Shown here: positions 8,323 through 17,824 of the stretch, one piece after another | Layout of the letters: every line of letters begins with the position of its first letter | Position numbering within the stretch: the stretch's first letter is position 1 | From: Wenyingzhuangia heitensis | GTDB lineage: Bacteria; Bacteroidota; Bacteroidia; Flavobacteriales; Flavobacteriaceae | Direction of reading: 5' to 3' | DNA length: 64,000 nucleotides | Assembly (NCBI RefSeq): GCF_011762155.1 | Contig: NZ_JAASQL010000001.1 | Span: 868,001 to 932,000, forward strand | Made by a program: the position numbers and the translations under genes | The notes under the pieces: generated by a model | What the model saw: the letters and a program-made list of their open reading frames with translations, nothing else | Told to the model about the DNA's origin: nothing | The model's database searches: none

Positions 8323-9648
8323 ATGAACATTACAGTAGTAGGGACAGGGTATGTAGGTCTAGTTACAGGAACTTGTTTTTCTGAAATGGGAAATAAAGTA
8401 ACATGTATTGATATTGATCAAAAAAAAGTAGAGGCTTTAAAAAATGGAATTATTCCAATTTATGAACCAGGGCTAGAACCTTTGGTTAAAAAAAATGTGG
8501 AACTAGGGAATTTAAGTTTTAGTACTGCTATCAAAGATGGATTAAATAATTCTGAAGTTGCTTTTATTGCTGTAGGTACACCTATGGGAGATGATGGTTC
8601 TGCAGATTTAAAATATGTATTAGCAGTAGCAAAACAAATAGGAGAAGAAATGACCAAACCATTAGTAGTCATTGACAAATCTACAGTACCCATTGGAACT
8701 GCAGATAAAGTAAAAGCAACCATTCAAAAAGCATTGGATGCAAGGGGAGTCGTTATTGAGTTTCATGTAGTTTCTAATCCAGAATTTTTAAAAGAAGGAG
8801 CTGCTGTTAATGATTTTATGAAACCTGATAGAGTCGTAGTAGGAGCAGAGTCTGAAAATGCTTTTAAAGTAATGAGAAAGCTGTATGCTACATTTACCCA
8901 CAATCACGATCGTTTGATAGAGATGGATGTTCGTTCTGCTGAAATGACAAAATATGCAGCCAATGCCATGTTAGCTACTAAGATTTCTTTTATGAATGAA
9001 ATTGCAAACATTTGTGAGAGAGTGGGAGCAGATGCTAATAAAGTGAGAATTGGAATTGGATCAGATAACAGAATAGGATATAGTTTTATTTATCCTGGGG
9101 CTGGTTACGGAGGGTCTTGTTTTCCTAAAGATGTAAAAGCATTAAAGAAAATTGCAGAGGAAAACGGATACAAAGCAAAGTTAATCACTTCGGTAGAAGA
9201 TGTCAACGATGCTCAAAAATTTGTGATTTCTAACAAGGTAATTGCAAAATTTGGAGAAGACTTATCTGGATTGACTTTTGGAGTATGGGGACTATCTTTT
9301 AAGCCAGGAACAGATGATATGCGTGAAGCACCATCCATTTATGTAATAAAAGAATTGGTAAAGCGTGGAGCAAAAGTAAAAGCATACGATCCCAAAGCCA
9401 TGCACGAGGCACAAGAGTTTTATTTAAAAGGAGTAGAGAGTCTAGAATATGTGTCTTCTAAATACAAAGCTTTAGAAAATGCAGATGCAATGATTTTATT
9501 AACAGAATGGAAAGAGTTTAGATCTCCAGATTTTATGGAAATAAAATCGTTACTAAAACAACCTGTTTTGTTTGATGGAAGAAATCAATATGGAGTGTTT
9601 GAAATTGAAAAAGAAGGGTTTGAATATTATCAAATAGGAAAAGCGTAG
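8323..9648 (+). CDS. ugd: UDP-glucose 6-dehydrogenase
   Basis: Oxidises UDP-glucose to UDP-glucuronate in two NAD-dependent steps. GTGYVGLVTGTCFSEMGN is near the N-terminus, VGTPMGDDGSAD and the NPEFLKEG motif follow, and the catalytic cysteine C266 lies in GGSCFPKD. The C-terminal domain starts at SFKPGTDDMREAP. Length (441) is normal. It supplies substrate to the UDP-GlcA epimerase at 3506. The 86-base gap before it shows no promoter motif that I trust. Its stop is followed within four bases by a short repeat block. Confidence 0.92.
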   Translation: MNITVVGTGYVGLVTGTCFSEMGNKVTCIDIDQKKVEALKNGIIPIYEPGLEPLVKKNVELGNLSFSTAIKDGLNNSEVAFIAVGTPMGDDGSADLKYVLAVAKQIGEEMTKPLVVIDKSTVPIGTADKVKATIQKALDARGVVIEFHVVSNPEFLKEGAAVNDFMKPDRVVVGAESENAFKVMRKLYATFTHNHDRLIEMDVRSAEMTKYAANAMLATKISFMNEIANICERVGADANKVRIGIGSDNRIGYSFIYPGAGYGGSCFPKDVKALKKIAEENGYKAKLITSVEDVNDAQKFVISNKVIAKFGEDLSGLTFGVWGLSFKPGTDDMREAPSIYVIKELVKRGAKVKAYDPKAMHEAQEFYLKGVESLEYVSSKYKALENADAMILLTEWKEFRSPDFMEIKSLLKQPVLFDGRNQYGVFEIEKEGFEYYQIGKA

Positions 9649-9652
9649 TTTA

Positions 9653-9692
9653 TCGACCACCGGAAAACGAACACCGAGAATCGAAAAACGAA
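9653..9692 (+). repeat. CGAACATCGA-type repeat block R2 (short)
   Basis: About 40 bases of the same degenerate family (cgaccaccggaaaacgaac and relatives) immediately after the ugd stop, same orientation as R1. With R3 it brackets the fcl gene. Confidence 0.75.
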
Positions 9693-9741
9693 TAAAATCA
9701 GAAAAAAGAGTTGTTAGAGGTATATATATAAAATAAGGAGA

Positions 9742-10689
9742 ATGGATAAAAATAGTAAAATATATATTGCAGGTCACAGAGGAATGGTGGGGAGTGCGGT
9801 ACAAAGAATCTTAGAACAAGAAGGGTATACCAATATTATAGGCAAAACAAGTAAGGAATTAGACTTAAAAGATGCTGTTGCAGTTAAAGAATTTTTTGAA
9901 TCTGAAAAACCAGATGTGGTCATAGATGCTGCTGCAAGAGTTGGAGGTATTTTAGCCAATAATGAATATCCGTATCAATTTTTAATGGAAAACATGCAGA
10001 TCCAGAATAATTTAATTGATCAATCTTTAAAGTCCAATGTAGCGAAGTTTATTTTTTTAGGAAGTTCTTGTATTTATCCAAAATTTGCTCCACAGCCTTT
10101 AAAAGAAGAATATTTATTAACAGATTCTTTAGAGCCTACCAATGAGTGGTATGCAGTGGCAAAAATAACAGGAGTTAAAGCTTGTGAAGCTATAAGAAAA
10201 CAATTTAAGAAAGACTTTGTTTCTTTAATGCCTACAAATTTATATGGTACACATGATAATTTTGATTTAAAAACATCACATGTGTTACCAGCTATGCTTC
10301 GTAAATTTCACGAAGCAAAGAAAAATAATGAGCCTGTTGAATTATGGGGAAGTGGAACTCCTATGAGAGAGTTTTTATTTGTAGACGATATGGCAAAATC
10401 GGTAGTATTTGCCTTAGAAAATGTATTGCCAGAGCATTTGTACAATGTTGGAACGGGAGAAGATTTAACTATTAAAGAATTAGCTGAAACGATTCAGAAA
10501 GTAGTAGGGCACACGGGAAAAATTGTTTGGGATAGCTCTAAACCTGATGGAACTCCAAGAAAACTAATGGACATTTCTAAAATGCACCAATTAGGATGGA
10601 AACATCAAGTAGATTTAGAACAAGGAATTAAAAAAACCTACCAATGGTTTTTACAAAATATAGAGAATTTTAAAGAAGTAAAAATATAA
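9742..10689 (+). CDS. fcl: GDP-L-fucose synthase
   Basis: Epimerase-reductase converting GDP-4-keto-6-deoxymannose to GDP-L-fucose. The NADP loop GHRGMVG is near residue 11, with the family hallmark LGSSCIYPKFAPQPLKEE and catalytic Y137/K141 in YAVAK. PTNLYGTHDNFD and WGSGTPMREFLFVDD are also typical. At 315 residues it is normal. It should act after Gmd, encoded next. The gene is bracketed by repeat blocks R2 and R3, as if it were a cassette. Confidence 0.93.
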   Translation: MDKNSKIYIAGHRGMVGSAVQRILEQEGYTNIIGKTSKELDLKDAVAVKEFFESEKPDVVIDAAARVGGILANNEYPYQFLMENMQIQNNLIDQSLKSNVAKFIFLGSSCIYPKFAPQPLKEEYLLTDSLEPTNEWYAVAKITGVKACEAIRKQFKKDFVSLMPTNLYGTHDNFDLKTSHVLPAMLRKFHEAKKNNEPVELWGSGTPMREFLFVDDMAKSVVFALENVLPEHLYNVGTGEDLTIKELAETIQKVVGHTGKIVWDSSKPDGTPRKLMDISKMHQLGWKHQVDLEQGIKKTYQWFLQNIENFKEVKI

Positions 10690-10693
10690 TAGT

Positions 10694-10890
10694 AAAACGA
10701 CCATCGGCCAACGAGAATCGAAAAGCGACCATCGAATACCGAATACCGAACCTCGAAAACCGACAATCGAGAACCGAACATCGAAAACAGACAATCGAAA
10801 ACAGACAATCGGAAAACGGTCATCGAACACCGAGAACCGAACACCGAGAACCGAACCTCGAAAACCGAACACCGAAACCCGAACATCAAA
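10694..10890 (+). repeat. CGAACATCGA-type repeat block R3
   Basis: Nearly 200 bases of degenerate units such as cgaccatcgaa, cgaacctcgaaa and cgaacaccgaga, filling the entire gap between fcl and gmd. Orientation is the same as in the other blocks. Long open frames on the minus strand through it are repeat artefacts. Confidence 0.9.
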
Positions 10891-10902
10891 AATAAAAAAA
10901 AT

Positions 10903-12078
10903 ATGAAAGTAGCATTAATCACAGGAATCACAGGACAAGATGGGTCTTATTTGGCAGAGTTATTATTAGAAAAAGGATATATGGTACACGGTATTAAAAG
11001 AAGATCTTCTTTGTTTAATACTGATAGAATAGACCATTTATACCAAGATCCGCACGATCCAGACCTAAGATTAAAGTTGCATTATGGAGATTTAACAGAC
11101 TCTATGAATTTGACTCGTATCATACAAGAATGTCAACCTGATGAAATTTACAATTTAGGAGCGATGTCTCATGTAGCAGTTTCTTTTGATACTCCTGAAT
11201 ATGTTGGGAATGTTGATGGTTTAGGAACGTTAAGAATTTTAGAGGCTGTAAGAATTTTAGGTTTAGAAAAGAAAACAAGAATTTATCAAGCATCTACTTC
11301 AGAATTATTTGGAGGAATGCCAGAAAATAAAAATGAGAGAGGTTTTTATGATGAAAACTCTCCATTGTATCCTCGTTCACCCTATGGAGTTGCTAAAATT
11401 TACGGTTTTTGGATTACGAAGAACTACCGTGAAGCGTACGACATGTTTGCGTGTAATGGTTTGTTATTCAATCACGAATCTCCAAGAAGAGGTGAGACTT
11501 TTGTAACTAGAAAAATTACAAGAGCTGTAGCTAAAATAGCCTTAGGATTACAAGAAAAAGTATACCTAGGGAATTTAGAAGCAAAGCGTGACTGGGGGCA
11601 TGCCAAGGATTACGTAAGAATGATGTGGATGATTTTACAAGCAGACAAAGCCGAAGATTGGGTAATTGCTACAGGAGAAACCACAACAGTACGTGATTTT
11701 GTTCGTATGGCATTTAGTGAGGTTGGAATTGAAATTGAGTTTAAAGGAGAAGGAGTAGATGAAAAGGGGTGTATCAAAAGCATCGATAAAGAAAAATACG
11801 AGGCTGCTACAGGAATGAGTACCGACGATCGAACAACGAACAACGAACAATCAATGATAGGAAAAGAAGTTTTATCTGTAGATCCTTCGTATTTCCGCCC
11901 TACAGAAGTTGATTTGTTAATTGGAGACCCTTCTAAAGCAAAAAACAAATTAGGATGGGTTCCAGAGCATGACTTAGCTTCTTTGGTAAAAGATATGATG
12001 CAAGGGGATGTTGCAATCATGAGAAAAGATGTAGACTTGTTAAAAGCCGGACATGAGATTTTAAAACAGGCGGAGTAA
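10903..12078 (+). CDS. gmd: GDP-mannose 4,6-dehydratase with in-frame repeat insertion
   Basis: First step of GDP-fucose synthesis from GDP-mannose. [15 protein letters not shown] is at residues 8-22, [15 protein letters not shown] follows, and catalytic T132, E134, Y161 and K165 (YGVAK) are present. The [15 protein letters not shown] segment and the C-terminal [17 protein letters not shown] are conserved. Between [18 protein letters not shown] and [17 protein letters not shown] lie extra residues, of which about 307-318 are encoded by the same short repeat found between neighbouring genes. The frame is kept and all active-site residues are intact, so the enzyme is probably functional. Confidence 0.93.
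   Translation: MKVALITGITGQDGSYLAELLLEKGYMVHGIKRRSSLFNTDRIDHLYQDPHDPDLRLKLHYGDLTDSMNLTRIIQECQPDEIYNLGAMSHVAVSFDTPEYVGNVDGLGTLRILEAVRILGLEKKTRIYQASTSELFGGMPENKNERGFYDENSPLYPRSPYGVAKIYGFWITKNYREAYDMFACNGLLFNHESPRRGETFVTRKITRAVAKIALGLQEKVYLGNLEAKRDWGHAKDYVRMMWMILQADKAEDWVIATGETTTVRDFVRMAFSEVGIEIEFKGEGVDEKGCIKSIDKEKYEAATGMSTDDRTTNNEQSMIGKEVLSVDPSYFRPTEVDLLIGDPSKAKNKLGWVPEHDLASLVKDMMQGDVAIMRKDVDLLKAGHEILKQAE
11821..11856 (+). repeat. Repeat block R4 inside gmd, in frame
   Basis: About 36 bases (accgacgatcgaacaacgaa and similar) closely resembling the tail of block R1. They form codons 307-318 of gmd with no frameshift. The site falls in a surface-loop-like region just before the conserved FRPTEV motif. 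Confidence 0.8.
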
Positions 12079-12089
12079 ATTTAAATTGT

Positions 12090-13034
12090 ATGTTTAAAAG
12101 TTATATCAGAAAAATATTAAGTTTAATAGCAGATACAAAACTACGTAAGTTTATTGCACGTACAGCATATTGGTGTCGTACACGAATAGTGTCTGATAAG
12201 ACCTATATAGAGAAAATGTTTAAGCAAAAGATGGGCTATGACTTAGATTTAAAAAATCCTATAACTTTAAACGAAAAGCTACAATGGTTAAAACTATACG
12301 ATCGTACAGAGTTACATACTATATGTGCTGATAAATTATTGGTAAGAGATTATGTTAAAAAAGAAATAGGAGAAGAATACATAATTCCTCTTTTATTTTT
12401 CACAGACAATCCTGAAGAAATTACTTATGATGATTTATCTACGGAGCCATTTATTGTAAAAGCAAATAATAGCAGTGGTGAAGTTCTTAAGTTTAGAAAT
12501 AGAGATGAGGTAGACTTACCGTCTTTAAAGCTAAAACTAAAAAGTTGGTTAGGGAGTAATTATTATTACTACACTAAAGAGTGGCAATATAAAAACATTA
12601 AACCATTTATTTTATTTGAAAAATTATTGATTGAAAAATCATTTATTGAATCAATAGAAGACTTTAAGGTTCATTGTTTTATGTCTGAACCTAAAATAAT
12701 ATCGACAGATATAGGAAGAGGAACAGATAATCATATTAGAAATTGGTATAACACTGATTGGAATCTTGAGCCGTTTAATTGGTCATCCAATTATGAAGGA
12801 GTTCTTAGAGCAAAAACAGACAGGAATACAGTTATTAAAAAGCCCAAGAACCTTGATAAAATGATTGAATTTTCAAGATTATTAGCCAAGCCGTTTAAGT
12901 ATGTAAGGATAGATTGGTATGAGGTTAATGGACATTTGTTTTTTGGAGAAATTACGTTTCACCACGCTTCTGGTTTTAGACCTATAGAACCAAAAGAGTA
13001 TGATGAAAAATTTGGAGATATGGTAAAGTTATAA
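12090..13034 (+). CDS. TupA-like ATP-grasp protein (probable glycan-modifying enzyme)
   Basis: Resembles the TupA-like ATP-grasp family found in polysaccharide loci. Members are thought to ligate amino acids or similar groups to sugars, though many are labelled glycosyltransferase. Visible landmarks: the leading LNEKLQWLKLYDRTELHTICADK, then FIVKANNSSGEVL (ATP-grasp-like strand), EDFKVHCFM, and the C-terminal YVRIDWYEVNGHLFFGEITFHHASG where metal-binding acidic residues sit. It begins 11 bases after gmd and two bases before the flippase gene. The exact substrate is unknown. Confidence 0.75.
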   Translation: MFKSYIRKILSLIADTKLRKFIARTAYWCRTRIVSDKTYIEKMFKQKMGYDLDLKNPITLNEKLQWLKLYDRTELHTICADKLLVRDYVKKEIGEEYIIPLLFFTDNPEEITYDDLSTEPFIVKANNSSGEVLKFRNRDEVDLPSLKLKLKSWLGSNYYYYTKEWQYKNIKPFILFEKLLIEKSFIESIEDFKVHCFMSEPKIISTDIGRGTDNHIRNWYNTDWNLEPFNWSSNYEGVLRAKTDRNTVIKKPKNLDKMIEFSRLLAKPFKYVRIDWYEVNGHLFFGEITFHHASGFRPIEPKEYDEKFGDMVKL

Positions 13035-13036
13035 AG

Positions 13037-14452
13037 ATGTCAGTAAAAATAGCTTTTTTGTGGAGTGCTGTTGGTAAAGTAGGACAGTTTATAATCACGT
13101 TTATTTCAAGTGTATTAATAGCTAGAATTTTATCTCCAAATGATTATGGATTGATAGGAGTACTAACCGTTTTTACTGTTATTTCTACCCTTTTAATAGA
13201 TAGTGGATTTAAAGATGTTTTGATTTTAAATGCGAAAAAAAATACAGAATTAGAATATTCTACTGTTTTTTTTGTGAATGCGTCAATGTCTTTATGTCTT
13301 TATGTCTGTTTGTTTTTTTTAGCACCACATATAGCAAACTACTTCGATAGTCAGCTTTTGAAACCCTTATCACGAATTTTATTTATTTCATTAATTATCA
13401 ATGGTTTTACGATTGTTCCATTAACCATATTAACACTTAATTTAAATTTTAAACTAATCTCTCTTGTTGAAGTTGTGAGTATTGTATTGTCTTCTCTATT
13501 AGGTCTGTTAATGGCATATAATGATTATGGTGTATGGGCATTGGTTTATCCTTTATTGATTTCATCATTATGTAGAACAATTGGATTTTGGCTGTTTGCC
13601 AAATGGGTGCCTACTTTTCAGTTTGATTTTGTTTTTTTTATGGATAAAATTAAATTTTGTTCTAAATTAATATTAATTCGTCTGATGACAGCTATTTCAA
13701 CAAATTTTATACCTGTAATTGTAGGTAAAATATATAATTTGAGAGAAGTTGGATTTTTTAATAGAGCGAATAATTTACAAACAATGCCGAATAATATTAT
13801 TGTAGCTACTATAAATGAAGTAAGTTATCCTATGTTGTCAAAGTTAGAGTTAGATTTGAGAGTTCAAAAATTTAAAGAAATACTAAAATTATCGTCAATG
13901 ATAACATTTCCTATTACAGTAGCATTAATGATGATGGCAAAACCATTAATTATTGTCTTATTAACTGATAAATGGAGTGATTCAATACCAATGTTAGAGG
14001 TGTTAAGTTTGTTAATTGCAATTTCTTTACTAAGTTTTATTAACAATTCTATGATAAAAATACAAGGGAATATAAATACGCTTTTTTGGATTTCTTTATT
14101 GAAGAATATTGGAACAATTATATTACTTATTTTATTTAAAGATTATGGAATTATGACATTGTGTTATGTATATGTAGGAGTATCTTATGGTGTACATATT
14201 TATTATATGTATGTATCGAGTAAAATAACGAATTATACTTTAGCAAATCAATTAACAGATTTATTACCCTCTCTTTTAGCCGCGATATGTATGGGAGGTG
14301 TAATGTGTTTTATAAAGATTATGAATATAAATTCTTACTTAGTTTTGTTGATAATGCAAAGTATCTTAGGTTTTGTTTTTTTGTTAGGAGTGTATTGGTT
14401 TTTCTTTAAAAAGGAAAAAGAAATGTTTATTTCAATGATTAAGAACAGATAA
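13037..14452 (+). CDS. Wzx-like polysaccharide flippase 1 (MOP superfamily)
   Basis: Inner-membrane protein with about twelve to fourteen hydrophobic segments over 471 residues. The N-terminal FLWSAVGKVGQF followed by SVLIARILSPNDYGLIG is typical of the WzxC-like MOP branch that moves undecaprenyl-linked oligosaccharides across the membrane. It starts two bases after the ATP-grasp gene and ends two bases before a family-2 glycosyltransferase, so it is co-transcribed. A second Wzx-like gene is at 24810. Confidence 0.85.
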   Translation: MSVKIAFLWSAVGKVGQFIITFISSVLIARILSPNDYGLIGVLTVFTVISTLLIDSGFKDVLILNAKKNTELEYSTVFFVNASMSLCLYVCLFFLAPHIANYFDSQLLKPLSRILFISLIINGFTIVPLTILTLNLNFKLISLVEVVSIVLSSLLGLLMAYNDYGVWALVYPLLISSLCRTIGFWLFAKWVPTFQFDFVFFMDKIKFCSKLILIRLMTAISTNFIPVIVGKIYNLREVGFFNRANNLQTMPNNIIVATINEVSYPMLSKLELDLRVQKFKEILKLSSMITFPITVALMMMAKPLIIVLLTDKWSDSIPMLEVLSLLIAISLLSFINNSMIKIQGNINTLFWISLLKNIGTIILLILFKDYGIMTLCYVYVGVSYGVHIYYMYVSSKITNYTLANQLTDLLPSLLAAICMGGVMCFIKIMNINSYLVLLIMQSILGFVFLLGVYWFFFKKEKEMFISMIKNR

Positions 14453-14454
14453 AC

Positions 14455-15498
14455 ATGCAAGAAAAAGAATTGGTAAGTATTATAATGGCTATATATAAAG
14501 AGCCTGTTGCTTTTGTAAAACAAGCGATAGATTCTGTATTACAACAAACCTATAAAAATATAGAAGTTATAATTATTAATGACAACCCTAATGATGTAGT
14601 GTTGGATAAACTAGTACATAGTTATACGGATATTAGAATAGAATATACTAGAAATAGCAAAAATATAGGTCTGGCTAAATCTTTAAACAAAGCAATAGAA
14701 TTAAGTAAGGGAGATTACATTGCTAGAATGGATGCAGATGATATTTCATTTTTAGATAGACTAGAAAAACAAATAACATTTTTAAATAATAACCCTATAA
14801 TTGATGTAGTAGGAAGCCCAGCTCTGTTGATTGATGAACAAGGCATAGAAAAAGGATTGTTTAAAGTTCCCACAACAACAGAACAAGTAAAAATTTCTGC
14901 ATTATTTGGAGTTCCTTTTGTACATCCTACAGTAATGTTTACTAAAAGAGTTTTTAAAGAATTTAAGTTCTTATACAATCCAGATTTTACTACGGCTCAA
15001 GATTTTGAATTATGGTCTAGGTTAGTACACCAGTTAAATGGGGCTAATTTAGTAGAACCACTTTTGTATTATAGAGAAAGTGATCAACAGTTGTCTAAAA
15101 ATAGAGTGGTAGAGCAAACTGTGTTTTTTACGAAAGCATTAACATCTCAACTAACCAAATTAGGAGTTGTTCTTACGGATAAAGAATTGACTTTGTTAGG
15201 AAGGATGAGTAGAAATAAAAAACAAGAAACATTTTCTCTTTCTGAAGTTTTGGAACTAAGAAGGGTACTCCAAAATATTTATAATACAATACCTAATTAC
15301 AGTAATTATAATAAAAAGTTACTACGAAAACAATTGTTTGTAAATCTGTCTTTAACAATCTTTTATTTTAAAGGAAACAGACTACTGTTCCATAGAGAAA
15401 TAAAACGATTTATGATGTTTTTAAATGTAAGTTTTATTGAAAAAATATTGTTTACAGGTTTTATGGTAAAAATATTCTTGTTAACAATAAAAAAGTAA
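14455..15498 (+). CDS. Glycosyltransferase family 2
   Basis: GT-A fold transferase. The N-terminus SIIMAIYKEPVAFVKQAIDS and LQQTYKNIEVIIINDNPND form the nucleotide-sugar site, and MDADDIS is the metal-binding DXD. The FVHPTVMF and AQDFELWSRL stretches are typical of family-2 enzymes in O-antigen and capsule loci. A hydrophobic patch near the C-terminus may associate with the membrane. The donor sugar cannot be told. Confidence 0.85.
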   Translation: MQEKELVSIIMAIYKEPVAFVKQAIDSVLQQTYKNIEVIIINDNPNDVVLDKLVHSYTDIRIEYTRNSKNIGLAKSLNKAIELSKGDYIARMDADDISFLDRLEKQITFLNNNPIIDVVGSPALLIDEQGIEKGLFKVPTTTEQVKISALFGVPFVHPTVMFTKRVFKEFKFLYNPDFTTAQDFELWSRLVHQLNGANLVEPLLYYRESDQQLSKNRVVEQTVFFTKALTSQLTKLGVVLTDKELTLLGRMSRNKKQETFSLSEVLELRRVLQNIYNTIPNYSNYNKKLLRKQLFVNLSLTIFYFKGNRLLFHREIKRFMMFLNVSFIEKILFTGFMVKIFLLTIKK

Positions 15499-15500
15499 AA

Positions 15501-16643
15501 ATGAAAAACAAGAACATTGCTATTTATTTACACGATTACTCTCGCTTAGGAGGAGTAGAAAGAGTGACTTCTAATTTGTCTAATCTTTTAACAAATAATA
15601 ATATAGAGGTTAAGGCAATTTTGTCATTACAGCAATCAAATTCAGTTCCTAAAATTAAATTTAATAAAGATGTTGATATTTTTGTTTTTGAAGAAACATC
15701 TACAAAAACCTCAACATTTCAAGCTAAAATAACCACTTATATAAATTCAAATAAAATAAGTCATTTAATAGTGCAAGTTCAAGACTTAGAAGAAGCATAT
15801 GGTCTTGTAAATACTACTAAAACTACAAATTGTAAAATAATTCCTGTTTTACACAATTCACCTTTCCTTTATACAAAATGGTATTTTCCTAATAAATTTA
15901 GTTCTATCAAGTCTTTTTTAAGGGCTTTAAAAATGACTTTTTATTGGAAACCTTTAAATTTATCTTTTTTTGATAAAATAATTAAAGAAACAGGGAGATT
16001 TGTGTGTGTAAGTCACAAGGCAAAAAATGAACTAAAAGAAATAACAAAAAATAACAATGTATTGGCAATTCACAATCCTTTACATTTTAGTGAAAAATAT
16101 ATATTTAAGGATTCAGATAAAAAAAATAAGATACTTTATGTAGGGAGGCTGAGTCAAGAAAAGTCGCCTATGCAAATGGTTCAACTATGGGAAAGATTAT
16201 CTAAAAAACATGTAGATTGGTCTTTTACAGTTTTAGGAGATGGAGAAGAACTCCCTAAGATGAAAAACTATGTTAAAGCACACAACATACAAAATATAGA
16301 ACTTTTGGGTAGTGTTCAAAATGTAGAATCTTATATGTGTGAGAGTAAAATATCAATTTTAATGTCTTATTATGAGGGACTACCTACCTCTTTATTAGAA
16401 GCAAGTTTTTACAACAATGCTTTGGTTGGATATAACGGAGACGGTGGTACATCTGATATTATTGAACATAATAAAAATGGTTTTATACATGAAATTGAAG
16501 ATATAGAATCGGTAGAGAAATCTCTTGATAATTTAATAAAAAATGAGAGTTTATTACAAGGAATGATGCAAGCTTCAAAAAAGAATCTAGAAAATTTTTC
16601 AGATAAAGTAATTTTAGAAAGTTGGAAAAAACTATTAAAATAA
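15501..16643 (+). CDS. Glycosyltransferase family 4
   Basis: GT-B fold transferase of 380 residues. The N-terminal HDYSRLGGVERVTSNL loop is the typical acceptor-side motif. The C-terminal half begins at ILYVGRLSQEKSPMQMV, followed by FTVLGDGEELPKM and the E-x7-E-like stretch SYYEGLPTSLLEASF. It begins two bases after the preceding transferase. Sugar and linkage are unknown. Confidence 0.85.
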   Translation: MKNKNIAIYLHDYSRLGGVERVTSNLSNLLTNNNIEVKAILSLQQSNSVPKIKFNKDVDIFVFEETSTKTSTFQAKITTYINSNKISHLIVQVQDLEEAYGLVNTTKTTNCKIIPVLHNSPFLYTKWYFPNKFSSIKSFLRALKMTFYWKPLNLSFFDKIIKETGRFVCVSHKAKNELKEITKNNNVLAIHNPLHFSEKYIFKDSDKKNKILYVGRLSQEKSPMQMVQLWERLSKKHVDWSFTVLGDGEELPKMKNYVKAHNIQNIELLGSVQNVESYMCESKISILMSYYEGLPTSLLEASFYNNALVGYNGDGGTSDIIEHNKNGFIHEIEDIESVEKSLDNLIKNESLLQGMMQASKKNLENFSDKVILESWKKLLK

Positions 16644-16645
16644 GC

Positions 16646-17824
16646 ATGAGTAGCAAGCAAAAAATAATAGTAGTTGATAGCTTTTCTGTCAATAATTTTC
16701 ACGAAACGTTTAACAGTGCTTTTTTATTGGCACTGAAATTATCAAGTAAAAAAAAAATAACTTATTACGCATCCAATAGTGCGATAATAGCGATTAAAAA
16801 TTTAGTAAAAAACAACATACTTACGGAAGAATTAAAAAATGTAGATTTTTTATCCCTAAAACTATACAAGGGAACAAATTCTATAGCTATTTTTTTTAGG
16901 TATTTTTTAAGTTCTTTTATAAACTTAAAAAAACTATTATTTTCATCAAAAGAAGATACGTTGATTTTTACACTTTTAAATCCCTTTTTTGTTTGGCCAT
17001 TGCAATTATTATTGTTGTTTGTACATAGAAAGGTATTTGTAATTTGTCATGGTGAGTTAGAGTTACCTATTAAAAAAAGTGCGATCTATAAACCTACGTA
17101 TTTCTACAAAAAATTAATACATAGCTTTTTAAGCTCTCGTAAAATAAACAAACAATTAAAATTAATTGTATTAGGTGATAATATAAAACAATACCTGTTA
17201 ACGCTATACCCTAATTTAAAACAAGAGCAATTAAAGGTAATAGACCATCCGTCTATTTTTAAACAAGAAAAAAACAAACAAGAAATAAGAAGCACCAATA
17301 AATTAATTATAGGTACTGTAGGTGCGGTATCTATGGAAAAAGGTTTTACTAAATTAGTAGAATTGTCTAATTTAATTAATAAAGAACGTGTATGCATACA
17401 CGTAGTAGGCTCTTACCATTTTAATATAGACAATTATAAAAACATACATTTTGTTTCTAAAAACGGTTTGCAGCTACCAACACAAACCTATAAAGAAGGA
17501 ATTAATAGATTAGATTTTGTTTTGTTCTTGTTTCATAAAAATAGCTATAAGTTAACGGTAAGTGGAGCTGTTTTTGATGCAATTAATTTAAACAAACCTA
17601 TCATAGCTATTAAAAATAGTTATTTTGAATCTATTTTTAATTTATATGGTCCCATAGGCTATTTGTGCAATGATGTAAGTGAAATACAGCAAATAATAGA
17701 TAATTTAAATAAGGACAATGATTATAAAGAGCAATACGTTAAATTTACAAACAACATACATAAATTAAAAGAACACTACAGTTATAAAAGTATAGCTTTA
17801 CAACTTCATAAACTAAATTTATAA
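16646..17824 (+). CDS. Probable GT-B glycosyltransferase
   Basis: The 392-residue protein has a weak GT-B pattern. A central hydrophobic stretch (FVWPLQLLLLFVHRKVFVICHG) is followed by a donor-domain start (IIGTVGAVSMEKGFTKLVEL) and VVGSYHF. The usual E-x7-E motif is poorly kept, so the family is uncertain. I chose the ATG two bases after the previous stop; an ATG at 16622 would overlap the previous gene. The next gene follows with no gap. Very AT-rich and Asn/Lys/Ile-rich. Confidence 0.65.
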   Translation: MSSKQKIIVVDSFSVNNFHETFNSAFLLALKLSSKKKITYYASNSAIIAIKNLVKNNILTEELKNVDFLSLKLYKGTNSIAIFFRYFLSSFINLKKLLFSSKEDTLIFTLLNPFFVWPLQLLLLFVHRKVFVICHGELELPIKKSAIYKPTYFYKKLIHSFLSSRKINKQLKLIVLGDNIKQYLLTLYPNLKQEQLKVIDHPSIFKQEKNKQEIRSTNKLIIGTVGAVSMEKGFTKLVELSNLINKERVCIHVVGSYHFNIDNYKNIHFVSKNGLQLPTQTYKEGINRLDFVLFLFHKNSYKLTVSGAVFDAINLNKPIIAIKNSYFESIFNLYGPIGYLCNDVSEIQQIIDNLNKDNDYKEQYVKFTNNIHKLKEHYSYKSIALQLHKLNL

